Source of the DNA: Thiohalocapsa sp963698775
GTDB taxonomy: Bacteria; Pseudomonadota; Gammaproteobacteria; Chromatiales; Chromatiaceae
DNA: 64,000 bases
Reading direction: 5' to 3'
Assembly (NCBI GenBank): GCA_963698775.1
Contig: CAVOSE010000072.1
Span: 48,592 to 112,591 of the forward strand
Each line of letters starts with the position of its first letter. The first letter of the stretch is position 1. The notes below the pieces were generated by a model. It was not told the DNA's origin and made no database searches. It saw nothing but the letters and a program-made list of their open reading frames with translations. The position numbers and the translations under genes are program-made. Of the stretch, positions 55,686 to 64,000 are shown in pieces.

Positions 55686-55889
55686 CTACCCGTCTCCGCT
55701 CCGGGCGGTTTTGTAGTCGTAGTCGGGGTCCATACCGTCGCTTCCGTACAAATCCATGAGGTCTTTGCGCCTATGTCGGGCGACAAACTCGCGCAATGCC
55801 CGGTCGACGAGTTCGCGCTTGGTTTTGACGCTGGATACGGCAAAGGCCTCTTCAACGAGCGCGTCGTCGATGACGATATTCGTGCGCAT
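55686..55889 (-). CDS. vapB: VapB-type antitoxin
   Basis: A 67-residue antitoxin with ribbon-helix-helix features (MRTNIVIDDALVEEAF, then KTKRELVDRALREFVA) of the VapB/DUF2191 type, and an acidic C-terminus. ATG 55889 is preceded by AGGAGGTG at 7 nt. An inverted repeat over this ribosome-binding site is a candidate operator. Confidence 0.88.
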   Translation of the reverse strand: MRTNIVIDDALVEEAFAVSSVKTKRELVDRALREFVARHRRKDLMDLYGSDGMDPDYDYKTARSGDG

Positions 55890-55893
55890 AGCG

Positions 55894-55913
55894 ATACACC
55901 TCCTGATGTGTAT
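55894..55913 (-). promoter_or_regulatory. Candidate VapB operator overlapping the Shine-Dalgarno
   Basis: ATACAC and GTGTAT form 6-bp arms around an 8-nt spacer (on the + strand, 55894-55899 and 55908-55913). The spacer contains the antitoxin's Shine-Dalgarno complement. A repressor dimer bound here could block initiation; a hairpin in the mRNA could occlude the ribosome-binding site. A 3x12-bp tandem repeat (GGCAAGGCCTAT type) follows at 55924-55959. Confidence 0.55.
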
Positions 55914-55923
55914 TCTAAAATTC

Positions 55924-55959
55924 GGCAAGGCCTATGGCAATGCCTATGGCAAGGCATCA
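55924..55959 (+). repeat. Three tandem 12-bp units
   Basis: GGCAAGGCCTAT, GGCAATGCCTAT and GGCAAGGCATCA. They lie just upstream of the vapB promoter region and could influence its regulation, or simply be slippage. Confidence 0.7.
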
Positions 55960-56030
55960 CGATGCATCCCATTGGTAGGACAAACGATGTTGCGGTTGTG
56001 GGATGCTGGCTGACCGTTATGTGTAGTCGT

Positions 56031-56486
56031 TTATGGTGCCGTGCTCGCCCCGGCGAGGCCCGCCAGCGCCTTGCTCAGCGGCGCCACCGATGGGCAGTCC
56101 GGCACGCCATGACGCGCGGCGATATAGGCCGGATCGTTGTAGCCGAGCCAGACCTGGCCGTCGGCGTCCTCCCAGACCAGGATCTTCAGCGGCAGGTCGA
56201 TGGCGACGGTTTGCGCGCACTCGATGAACGGCGTGCCGCCCTTAGGGTTGCCGAATATCAGCAGCTCCGTCGGCGGCAGCTGCTTGCCGACCTTGGCGGC
56301 ACCCGCGGCGTGATCGATGCGGGCGAACACGGTGAGCCCGCGTTCCTCGGCGTTCTGCTGCGCAAGGTCCATGGTGGCCTTCGCCGTCAGTGGGCTCTGC
56401 ACCATGATCAGGCCTTCATCGGCGCCGGCGTGCAACGGAAGTGTCAGGCAGGTAAGCAGTATGGCAAGTATCGGCAGACGGTTCAT
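56031..56486 (-). CDS. Periplasmic DUF302 protein
   Basis: A 151-residue protein with a signal peptide (MNRLPILAILLTCLTLPLHA). The mature domain is a DUF302 fold (LTVFARIDHAAGAAKVG, LLIFGNPKGGTPFIECAQ and the C-terminal WLGYNDPAYIAARHG). Function unknown. AGGAG precedes the ATG at 56486 by 7 nt. A second DUF302 gene lies at 63369. Confidence 0.85.
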   Translation of the reverse strand: MNRLPILAILLTCLTLPLHAGADEGLIMVQSPLTAKATMDLAQQNAEERGLTVFARIDHAAGAAKVGKQLPPTELLIFGNPKGGTPFIECAQTVAIDLPLKILVWEDADGQVWLGYNDPAYIAARHGVPDCPSVAPLSKALAGLAGASTAP

Positions 56487-57611
56487 GGTCGGCTCCTGGG
56501 TCGGTGATGTCGGGCATCGGACGGCCCCGATTGTGTCACAGGGCCGTGCGTCCAGACATCCTGAATCAACCGACTGTCGGCCCCTGAAGCGCAACCCGCG
56601 AACCGGCACTCAGGTTTCGCTGCGCGCTGGCCGAGACCGGTCGGCGCCGAAGTAGGACGATCATTCTTGCGCGCGGATTGGCACGATCCTATCCGGCAGC
56701 ATCGGTTCATTGGGTCAGTGGACGAGCGCACCGCCCCACGATCCGGGTACACTCCGTGAGCACTCTGCTGTCACTCAGGCCGCCAGCTAGGCCCTCCAAC
56801 GGTCCGCCCAACATTCCGATCGATAACAGCAGCGACCGGGATGCACGCGGCTCGAATGCCATGGAAAAGCGGGGGAGACGCCACCGCTCCTTGGTACACT
56901 CACCGCTCTCACCAACAACGCATCGGAGGCCGAGAGCGGTGGACAGCGGCAAGCGATTCCAGATCGCGCTCTCATTTCCCGGGGAGCGCCGCGCCTACGT
57001 AGCGCAAGTGGCGGAGCGGCTTGCCGAGACCCTCGGTCGCGAGCACGTGCTCTACGACCAATGGCATGAGGCCGAATTCGCCCGGCCAGACCTCGACACC
57101 TACCTACAAGACCTCTACCACGACCAGTCCGAGCTGATCGCGGTGTTCCTCTGCGCGGACTACGAGCGCAAGGACTGGTGCGGTGGGGTCGAATGGCGGG
57201 CGGTGAAGGACCTGATCAAGCGCCGCGAAGGCGCGGCCATCATGCCGCTGCGCTTCGACACTACGGCGATTCCGGGCCTGTTCTCCACCGACGGCTATGT
57301 TTGGCTCGGCGACGATCGCGACCCGGCCGAGATTGCGCGGCTGATTATCCAGCGCTGGCAGCTGAACGGCGGCGTTCCGCCATCGGAGCTGGACCCGCGC
57401 GGCGTAACGCCGCCGCAGATCGACCTCAGCCACCTGCCCGCTGGCGCCGAGCACTTCCTCGGCCGCGGGCCGGAGCTGGCGGCCGCTCGACGCCGCCTGG
57501 GCCTACGGGGCCGGGTCCGCATCGGGTACCGCGGTCGTCGAGCTGATCGCCCCCGGCGGCACCGGCAAGACCGCGCTGGTCAAGCGCTGGCTGGACAACC
57601 TCCGCACCGGT

Positions 57612-57712
57612 CAATCGGGATCGGTATCGGGATCGGAATCGGGATCGGATCGGGATCGGGTCGGATCGGGGTCGGAATCGATACCGATACCGATACCGAT
57701 ACCGATCCGACC
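57612..57712 (+). repeat. CGATNN-hexamer core inside the TIR-NTPase gene
   Basis: The tract has irregular GGATCG/GGAATC/GGTATC units followed by four GATACC units and a CGATCC end. It falls between the P-loop and a conserved FAWSFYSQGT block, and codes in frame for SGSVSGSESGSD and IPIPIPIPI-type low complexity. The flanking GATTGCTTG block of copies 1-3 is absent. Confidence 0.8.
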
Positions 57713-58587
57713 GACAGCGACACGGACACCGATACCCGAAGAACACCAACCCTGGCGCGGCGCCTCCCAAATCTTCGCCTGGTCCTTCTACAGCCAAGGC
57801 ACCGGCGAAGACCGCCAGGCCTCGGAAGACCTGTTCCTGGCCAGCGCCATCGACTGGTTCGGCGTGCGGATCGACGCCGCCGCCAACCCCGCCGACAAGG
57901 GCCGGGTGCTGGCCGAGGCGCTGATCGCCGCGCGCACGCTGCTGATCCTCGACGGCCTGGAGCCGCTGCAATACCCGCCCGGCCCGCTGGCCGGGGAGCT
58001 GCGCGCGCCGGGCCTCAAGGCGCTGTTGACCCAGCTCGCCGCCGTCGGCCAGCCGGGGCTGTGCGTCGTCACCAGCCGCGAATGGCTGCAAGACCTGGCC
58101 GAATGGGTGCGCGCCCCGGACCATCTCCAAGCCGGCCACCCCGGCGGCAGCGTGCTGCGGATCGATCTCGGCAACCTCGGCGACACCGACGGCGCCGCGC
58201 TGCTGCACGCCCGCGGTGCCAACCGCGCCGGCGCCGCCGTGATCGGCCCGCACGACCCGGAGCTGATCGCCGCCAGCCAAGCGGTCCAGGGCCATGCCCT
58301 GACCCTGTCGCTGCTCGGCGGCTACCTGGCCCTGGCCCATGAGGGCGACATTCGTCGGCGCGATCAGGTGGACCTGGGCGATGCCGATGCGCGAACTCAG
58401 CAGCGGCCACGTCCGCCGCGTGATGGCCGCCTACGAGACCTGGTTCGCCCGCGCGGGCGAGACCCACGCCCGCGAGCTGGCGGCGCTGCGCCTGTTCGGC
58501 CTGTTCGACCGCCCCGCCAGCGCCGCGCTGCTGGAGGCCCTGCGCGCCGCGCCGCCGATTCCCGGCCTCACCGAGGCGCTGTTCACC

Positions 58588-58635
58588 GGGACCGCCGACG
58601 TCTCGTCGGATGGGACCGCCGACGTCTCGTCGGCC
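58588..58635 (+). repeat. 24-bp tandem duplication in the TIR-NTPase gene
   Basis: GGGACCGCCGACGTCTCGTC-GGAT occurs twice, coding GTADVSSD then GTADVSSA. It is in frame and adjacent to the REP-derived segment. Confidence 0.8.
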
Positions 58636-58689
58636 ACGGCGCGCAGCGGCGTTGGGGCCTCAGGTCTTGCCCGCGGGCTCTGGCAATCA

Positions 58690-58775
58690 CTTAGGCATCG
58701 CAAGCCGCCTAGCGGCGGCTGGCCGGCTGGAAGCCGGCGGTCCCAGGGGCCGGCTGCAAGCCCGCCCTCCCAGCC
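58690..58775 (+). repeat. REP-derived segment in the TIR-NTPase gene
   Basis: Contains GCCGGCT-GGA-AGCCGGC (58722-58738) and a second GGCCGGCTGCAAGC unit. It codes in frame for a Gly/Pro/Ser-rich linker (KPPSGGWPAGSRRSQGPAAS). Related GCTGAAGCCGGCGCACC units lie at 60223, 60322 and 60437. Confidence 0.7.
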
Positions 58776-60222
58776 CATCGCAGACCATCAGTGGCGCATC
58801 GCGCTGACCCGCCTGGAGCAGATCGGCCTGATCGCCCCGGCGGACACCGACGGCAGCCGCGACGCCCACCCGCTGATCCGCGAGCACCTGGCCGCGACCC
58901 TGCGCGAGCGCGAACCCGCGGCCTGGCGCGACGGCCACCGGCGGCTCTATGAATGGCTCAAGGCCAGCGCCCCGCACCGCCCGGACGGGCTCCGAGGGCT
59001 CCAGCCCCTGTACCAGGCCGTCGCCCACGGCTGCCTGGCGGGGCAGTGGCAGCAGGCCCGCGCCGAGGTCTATCGCGACCGCATCCTGCGCGGGACGGGG
59101 AACGACGGCTTCTACAGCTCGAGAAAGCTCGGGGCCTTCGGCGCGAACTTAAGCGCCCTGGTCCACCTGTTCGCCGAGCCCTGGCAGCGCCCGGCCCCGG
59201 CCCTGAGCGCGCCCGCCCAGGCCTGGCTGCTCAACGAGGCGGCCTTCCACCTGCGCGCCCTGGGCCGGCTCGCCGAGGCCCTGGCGCCGATGCGGGCCGG
59301 GGCGGAGATGCACGTCGAGCAGCAGGCATGGAAGAACGCCGCGACCAGCTACGGCAACCTCAGCGAGCTGCAGCTCGCGCTGGGCCGGATCGATGCGGCC
59401 GTGGCCGACGCCCGCCGCTCGGTCGAGCATGCCGATCGCAGCGGCGATGCCTTCCAGCGCATGGGCAAGCGCACCACGCTGGCGGACGCCCTGCACCAGC
59501 AAGGCGAGGTCGCCGAGGCCCAGGCCGCCTTCGCCGAGGCCGAGGCGATGCAGGCCGAGCGGCAGCCCCAGTACCCGCGCCTGTACTCGCTCGGGGGCTT
59601 CCGGTATTGCGACCTGCTGCTGGCCGCGGCCGAGCGGGCCGCCTGGTCCGGTCCGGGCGATGGCCCGGGGGATGGGGCTGGCGGGGATCGGATGGACGAA
59701 CAGGGGCTCGGCGCAGGCGCGGACGGGGCCGCGGCGGGGCCGGTCGCGGACTGCGCCGAGGTGGCGCGGCGGGCGGGGCAGACGCTGGAGTGGGTGCAAC
59801 GGGCAGACATCGACGCTGCTCAACATCGCCCTCGACCACCTCACCCTCGCCCGCTGCGCCCTCTACAGCGACCGCCTCCAGGGCCGCCCGCCCGGCCCCG
59901 AGGCCCGCGACCAGGCCGAGCGCGCCCTCGACCGCCTGCGCGCCGCCGGCCAGCAGGACTACATCCCCCTCGGCCTCCTCACCCGCGCCCAGCTCCACCA
60001 GGCCCAGGGCGACCCCGCCGCCGCCGACGCCGACCTGCGCGAGGCCGAGCGCATCGCCAGCCGCGGCGGCATGGCCCTGCACCTGGCCGACCTGCGCCCT
60101 GACCCGCGCCCGCCTGTTCCACGACGCCAAGGCCCTCGCCACCGCCCGCCGCCTGATCGAGACCCACGGCTACCGCCGCCGCCTGCCGGAGCTGGCCGAC
60201 GCCGAGGCGGAGCTCCCCCTGG

Positions 60223-60460
60223 GTGCGCCGGCTTCAGCTGGCCCGCCAGCGGCGCCCCAGCCGCCAAGCCCGGCCACCCAGGTCGATGCAGAACCATAGC
60301 CTGCGTGAACGGCGTCATCGCTGGCTGAAGCCGGCGCACCGCGGTGGGCGCTCGGGTTGGCGGTGGCATATCGCTCGGCGACACGGGAGTTGCCCCGACG
60401 CGATGCCGCGTCGCTGGAGTGACGCGCTGGCGATGAGCCGGCTGAAGCCGGCGCACCCGT
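60223..60460. repeat. Cluster of three REP-like units at and after the TIR-NTPase gene end
   Basis: Reverse-oriented GGTGCGCCGGCTTCAGC at 60223-60240 encodes part of the C-terminus. Two forward units follow: about 60322-60340 (imperfect stem) and 60437-60456, where GCCGGCT-GA-AGCCGGC is a perfect 7-bp hairpin, both continuing into GCGCACC. Together with 58722 they suggest a REP family preferring GCTGAAGC loops. Confidence 0.7.
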
Positions 60461-60472
60461 GCCAGGGTCGAG

Positions 60473-60700
60473 TCAATCCTCGGCGCGCTGGTGGATGCGC
60501 ACGCGTCCCGGCTCGATGATCCACAGCTCGCTTGCCAGCGGGCGCTGCTTGAGCAATGCGATCAGCTCGCGGATACGATTGAGCAGCGCCTCCGGTCCTG
60601 CGCGTTTCGGCCGTTCCGGCACCACTAAGCCGGCTGACCGCTCCGGCGGAAAGCGTAAGGTGTCTGGGCGAAGTCATGGTCGAGCGTGTTCCAAGACCGC
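60473..60700 (-). pseudogene. Remnant of a PIN-like (DUF5615-type) protein
   Basis: One frame reads LDHDFAQT near 60675-60700; a shifted frame continues LRFPPERSAGLVVPERP, ALLNRIRELIALL and LWIIEPGRVRIHQ to the stop at 60473-60475. The HDFAQ...LV and WIIEPGRVRI elements are characteristic of DUF5615 PIN-like proteins. The N-terminus is missing. Confidence 0.5.
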
Positions 60701-60877
60701 ACGCGTTGGTTGGTCCGGCCGCCGAGTCAGAGCACTCGCCCGTTGGCTGGGGCTTGACCAACCTTCTCGCCCCAGCTAGGGTCAGATTTCCGGTGGTCAT
60801 GGACTCGCAACGACACTTGGATGTTCTAGCCGTTCTCCACCACACCACTCGCGCCACACCACTCGCGCAAGACCATC

Positions 60878-61462
60878 ATGCAAACCCATGCGTTGCCAGC
60901 CCCGAGTCCGCATCGCGTCACCGCGCGGGAGTTCTTTCGCATGGGCGAGGCCGGGGTATTGGACCCCGAGGCCAGGATCGAACTGATCGAAGGAGAGTTG
61001 ATCGACATGCCGCCGATCGCCCCGCCCCACGCCGGCCGCACCAAGCGTCTGACCCTGCTGCTAATCGAAGCCCTCGCCAGGCGCGCGATCGTCTCCACCC
61101 AAGATCCGATCTTGCTCGGTGACCTCAGTGCCCCGCAGCCGGACATCGCCGTCCTCAAGCCGCGGGATGATTTCTACACGTCCGAGCATCCGCGGGCCGA
61201 CGACGTCCTCTTGGTCATCGAGATCGCCGACAGCAGTGTCCTCTACGACCGCGAGCGCAAGCTGCCGCTGTATGCCCGGTTCGGCATCCCCGAAGCTTGG
61301 CTGATCGACATCCCCGCGCGAGCCATCTGGATTCACCGCGATCCCGCTGACGGCGCCTATCGAAGGAGCTTCGCGCTCGCCGCGCCGTACCGGATCGGCC
61401 TTGCGCTGCTCGATGGCGTGGAACTGGACCTCGGCGGGCTAGTCTCCGAGGTCGGTGTCTGA
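60878..61462 (+). CDS. Uma2-family (DUF820) PD-(D/E)XK endonuclease-like protein
   Basis: A 194-residue protein of the same family as the gene at 43000. Shared blocks are EARIELIEGELIDMPPIAPPHAG, QPDIAVLKPRDDFY and LLVIEIADSSVLYDRERKLPLYA with candidate catalytic Glu and Lys. Start is the ATG at 60878. Function unknown; the REP cluster and a PIN remnant lie upstream. Confidence 0.88.
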   Translation: MQTHALPAPSPHRVTAREFFRMGEAGVLDPEARIELIEGELIDMPPIAPPHAGRTKRLTLLLIEALARRAIVSTQDPILLGDLSAPQPDIAVLKPRDDFYTSEHPRADDVLLVIEIADSSVLYDRERKLPLYARFGIPEAWLIDIPARAIWIHRDPADGAYRRSFALAAPYRIGLALLDGVELDLGGLVSEVGV

Positions 61463-61494
61463 TCGCGTCGGTGAAAGGCACGAACCGATAAGCG

Positions 61495-62910
61495 TCAATC
61501 GCTGCTCTCGAGCATTCCGCGAAGCAATGCACAATCGCGAATGACCTGTGCTGCGTAGGTCGCTGTCGAGTCGATCAGTTGGTCGGCGCACCGCGGGAGG
61601 CGTTTGGCGATGGCGGCTTCGAACCGGGTAGAGCGGCGATCACCGCGGGCATGGGCGAGGGCGAGCGCCTCGCCGCAGGCCGCGGCATAGGCTTTGAGGT
61701 GCTTGCCGGGCTTCTTTTCGGCCAGCGCGATGTCCTCGGGGTCGATACCGACACGGGCGTGGTGGCGGGAGCGGATCAGCCAGTGGGTGTCTTGCCAGCG
61801 TGCCTCGTCCAAGACCAGGTCCGGGCTGCGCTGCATCAGGCGTTGGCAATCGACGGTCAGGTGGGCCGAGTCGAGTCGGTTGACCGGACTGAGCTCGGGA
61901 AAGTGATATAGCGCGGACGCCTGGCGTTGCTGCTTGACCTCGACGATGTGGCACAGCGGCAGGTCCGCCGGGTAGTGACCCCGCTCCGGGCCGACCAGCA
62001 GGTAGTAGCGCGTCACGTTGACCGAGCCGGTGCCTGCGCCGAGACGCAGCACCAGATCCAGGATGCAGTCGTTGACATACGGTCGGAAGGTCTTGCGGAC
62101 GGTCCGCGCCAAGGCGTCGTCCAGCCGTTGGAAACGCTCCGGGTCGGCGCGAAAACCGAGCCTCCCTTGCTCGACCTCGATCTCTTTGGCGAGGGCGCTC
62201 TTGGTCTCGAAGTGCCTGCCGCCCGGGGCCCGGCGCTTGGCCTTCTTGAACGGGCGGCGCAGGACATGACCCTTGTCGAAGTCGTCCAGCGCGGACTGAC
62301 GATGGTCCGGGTCTTTGACGCAATCCTCGCAGGCGCGGACGTACGCCTTGAGAAACACTTGCGCGGCATCCCGTGCATCCGCGTTCGAGGCGGCCTTCAG
62401 GGCGTCACGGCTATCGATGGCGATGCCGGTGTAGCGCCCGTCGACAAGACCGCGGCAGTAGTCCGCCGCCAGGAACAGGCTGACGATGAAGCGGCTCAGA
62501 TCCCAGGCCGCATGGCCGATGCAGGCGTCGTCATAGTCGTTGGGGCAGAAGACCACCCGATCTCCGTGCGAGCCCTCCTCGGTGATGAAACCGAAGTTCG
62601 CGACATGACAGTCGCCGACCACCGCGGTCAACGGCACCTTGTCGCACAATGGGTCCGGCAGGGTCAGGGTGCCGTTGCCGAGATCCGCATAGAAGAGCTG
62701 GGCGGAGCCGCGCAGGAATCGAAACGGATTCTGCGCCATCTTCAGGTGCTTGCTACAGGATGCGCCGTCCGCCGGGTCGATCTTGTCGACCCGCGCGAGT
62801 TCCGAGCGGATCAGCCCTTGGCGAAGTCTGTCATCTTGGCTCCTTGGCATCGCGTGATCGGCACGGTTGCCACGGCCGATCGATCGGGTATCAGGTGTTT
62901 GTGAGCCCAT
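61495..62910 (-). CDS. DUF2252 family protein
   Basis: A 471-residue DUF2252 protein with an aminoglycoside-phosphotransferase/kinase-like fold. Key segments: MAQNPFRFLRGSAQLFYADL, VGDCHVANFGFITEEG with the probable ligand-binding His and Asn, FCPNDYDDACIGHAAWDLSR with the DxD, and a C-terminal LALAHARG. Activity is uncharacterised. An internal ATG at 62850 is an alternative start (451 residues). Confidence 0.85.
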   Translation of the reverse strand: MGSQTPDTRSIGRGNRADHAMPRSQDDRLRQGLIRSELARVDKIDPADGASCSKHLKMAQNPFRFLRGSAQLFYADLGNGTLTLPDPLCDKVPLTAVVGDCHVANFGFITEEGSHGDRVVFCPNDYDDACIGHAAWDLSRFIVSLFLAADYCRGLVDGRYTGIAIDSRDALKAASNADARDAAQVFLKAYVRACEDCVKDPDHRQSALDDFDKGHVLRRPFKKAKRRAPGGRHFETKSALAKEIEVEQGRLGFRADPERFQRLDDALARTVRKTFRPYVNDCILDLVLRLGAGTGSVNVTRYYLLVGPERGHYPADLPLCHIVEVKQQRQASALYHFPELSPVNRLDSAHLTVDCQRLMQRSPDLVLDEARWQDTHWLIRSRHHARVGIDPEDIALAEKKPGKHLKAYAAACGEALALAHARGDRRSTRFEAAIAKRLPRCADQLIDSTATYAAQVIRDCALLRGMLESSD

Positions 62911-63368
62911 GGCGTTCTCTCATCGATGCTGCAGTTTGCGCATTGGTCAAGCCGAGATCATGTTCTCCGGTCAGCCCACTGGAATCAAGGGCACGCCACA
63001 GGGCGGTGCGGCGTCCGCGAGGCGTAGGTCGAGGGCTACGAGGTCCGCTGGCAGTCGCTTTGCGACCGCCAAGTGCAGGTTGTCGCCCGGCCGAAGGGGC
63101 CGAGGGCCGTCCCTCAATAGCGCCGCGGCGTAGCTGTCAGTGGGCTCCGTGACGTTGGGTCAAGAGACTGACCTCCTATTGGGAATCGCCTCTCCTCGGT
63201 GCCTGGGCCCGTCGCGGTCTTGACCGCGCGAGCGCCTATATTCACGCGCGCTAACCTTTCACCGACGTGAAGGAATGCGTAAACCATTAGCCCATTTCCT
63301 GTATCCTCGCCCGTCGACGCTGCCCGTTAGCGTCGGTCAAATCAATTAGATTGTGTGAGGATATAACT
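62911..63368. other. Intergenic, 458 bp, with a PIN remnant and a leader hairpin
   Basis: The left part holds a VapC remnant (listed separately). Near the right end a 7-bp perfect stem CGACGCT/AGCGTCG (63315-63321 and 63329-63335) lies about 35 nt before the DUF302 start, in its presumed 5' leader. No convincing promoter was identified. Confidence 0.4.
62971..63155 (-). pseudogene. VapC PIN-domain remnant
   Basis: The frame reads DSYAAALLRDGPRP, LRPGDNLHLAVAKR, ALDLRLADAA and CGVPLIPVG, then stop at 62971-62973. This is the third and fourth acidic-motif region of a VapC toxin (GDNLHLA and ALDLRLA). An in-frame stop lies just before it, so the first half is gone. Confidence 0.6.
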
Positions 63369-63848
63369 GTGGGTAAATTTGTAATCTTTGTTGCTGGTTT
63401 GGTCCTGGGCGTTCTTGGAGTCCTTGGGTTCGCCGTGGTGGCCGGTCCGTCTATGATGATTCACGAACACCAAAGCCCGTTCGGGCTCGAAGAAACCGTC
63501 GAAAAGATCTCGCAGAATGCGACCGACAATGGCTGGGTGGTTGCTGGTGTCAAGCCATTAGATAAGTCGGTCGCAAAGCATGGTGGTGGCAAGATCCTTC
63601 CGGTGCGTTTGATCGACTTATGCCAGGCAAATCATGCAGCCAAGATCCTGAGTCAGGACGACGAGCGATTTGTGTCGGTCATGATGCCCTGCACCATATC
63701 GGTTTATGAAAAAGAAGACGGCAACGTCTACATTGCCCACGTCAATGCCGGTTTAATGGGGAGCCTGTTCGGCGGCACCATTGCTGAGGTTATGGGCGGA
63801 CCGGTCTCGGAGGAACAAAACCGGTTTGTGGATTTCGCTCAGGACTGA
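63369..63848 (+). CDS. Membrane-anchored DUF302 protein
   Basis: A 159-residue protein with an N-terminal membrane helix (FVIFVAGLVLGVLGVLGFAV) and a DUF302 domain (FGLEETVEKISQNATDNGW, PCTISVYEKEDGNVYIAHVNA, ending in FVDFAQD). GTG 63369 is preceded by GAGG at 8 nt. Codon use is less GC-biased than in neighbours, suggesting a more recent acquisition than the DUF302 gene at 56031. Confidence 0.85.
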   Translation: MGKFVIFVAGLVLGVLGVLGFAVVAGPSMMIHEHQSPFGLEETVEKISQNATDNGWVVAGVKPLDKSVAKHGGGKILPVRLIDLCQANHAAKILSQDDERFVSVMMPCTISVYEKEDGNVYIAHVNAGLMGSLFGGTIAEVMGGPVSEEQNRFVDFAQD

Positions 63849-64000
63849 AATCGAGTAGAGGTAGCCCGTAATCCATCTTGAGGGCGCTGTCGTGCCCGGC
63901 GGACCATCGAGGAGTCCGGCGCGGCTGGGACCGCAGGGCGAACCCGGGCACAAAAGGCCGTCGCCCTGCGCGAGTCCCGGCGGCGAGGGATCGACCCGCC

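Larger units (their letters stand above)
56939..60299 (+). pseudogene. TIR-NTPase-TPR (NLR-like) gene with four +1 frameshifts
   Basis: Restored by reading across four frame changes, this gives about 1,115 residues: an N-terminal TIR domain (residues 5-150; RFQIALSFPGERRAYVAQV, candidate catalytic Glu85), a STAND NTPase with P-loop APGGTGKTALV, then a helical region and a TPR-rich C-terminus (e.g. NEAAFHLRALGRLAEALAPM). Frame changes are at about 57483, 58391, 59813 and 60097; each fits one extra base. TIR-STAND proteins often act in phage defence. GTG 56939 has GGAGG upstream. Hexamers, a 24-bp duplication and a REP unit are embedded in frame. Confidence 0.72.

Overview
The window is 64 kb of GC-rich DNA from a Gram-negative gammaproteobacterium. 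Gene families and gene order (rnm-yciO-M50 protease-trpS-scpA-scpB-rluB, asmA-mutY-yggX, thiS/thiG/trmB) fit a purple sulfur or related bacterium (order Chromatiales), as does the large number of small repeats, PIN toxins and Uma2-type genes. No photosynthesis or sulfur-oxidation gene lies here, so that placement is inference.

Layout. 1-6.7 kb: a conserved housekeeping run (RNase AM, YciO, site-2-type protease, TrpS, ScpAB, RluB). 7-16.4 kb: mixed genes, including ArgE, a two-gene GNAT-C39 peptidase/RimK-like ligase unit, a duplicated and decayed gene fragment (10.5 and 14.3 kb), and a PIN/Phd toxin-antitoxin pair. 16.6-33.3 kb: mostly core genes (rRNA methyltransferase, exonuclease III, pirin, CDGSH protein, MtaB, a YadGH-like ABC exporter, PBP1B with a probable LpoP-type activator lipoprotein, YoaA helicase). 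33.3-38.9 kb: a gene graveyard. It holds an AraC remnant, one end of a Tn3-family transposon carrying vapBC and tnpR with a truncated tnpA, two decayed fragments of a REP-associated transposase flanking brnTA, palindromic repeats, and pseudogenes of an alpha/beta hydrolase and a FadL porin. 38.9-55.1 kb: core genes again (YggX, MutY, an AsmA protein with a frameshift, tRNA-Gly, an acyl-CoA synthetase, ThiS, ThiG, TrmB, FetAB, a ParA pair, NAD synthetase, DUF3422). 55.2-64 kb: accessory DNA with vapBC, a TIR-NTPase-TPR (NLR-like) gene broken by four +1 frameshifts and invaded by repeats, a Uma2 gene, PIN-like remnants, a DUF2252 protein and two DUF302 proteins.

The most unusual features are: (i) a dispersed element of about 180-215 bp (8.7, 15.6 and 43.7 kb) whose core is a run of hexamers of the form CGATNN, the same hexamers also forming an in-frame low-complexity linker inside the TIR-NTPase gene at 57.6 kb; (ii) the Tn3 remnant whose passenger VapC has lost its first catalytic aspartate through a single-base change; (iii) a possible leaderless brnTA operon with a palindrome over its -10 box; (iv) the GNAT-peptidase/RimK-like pair, probably a peptide- or protein-modifying system of unknown substrate. 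All assignments come from reading the sequence; no database search was run.
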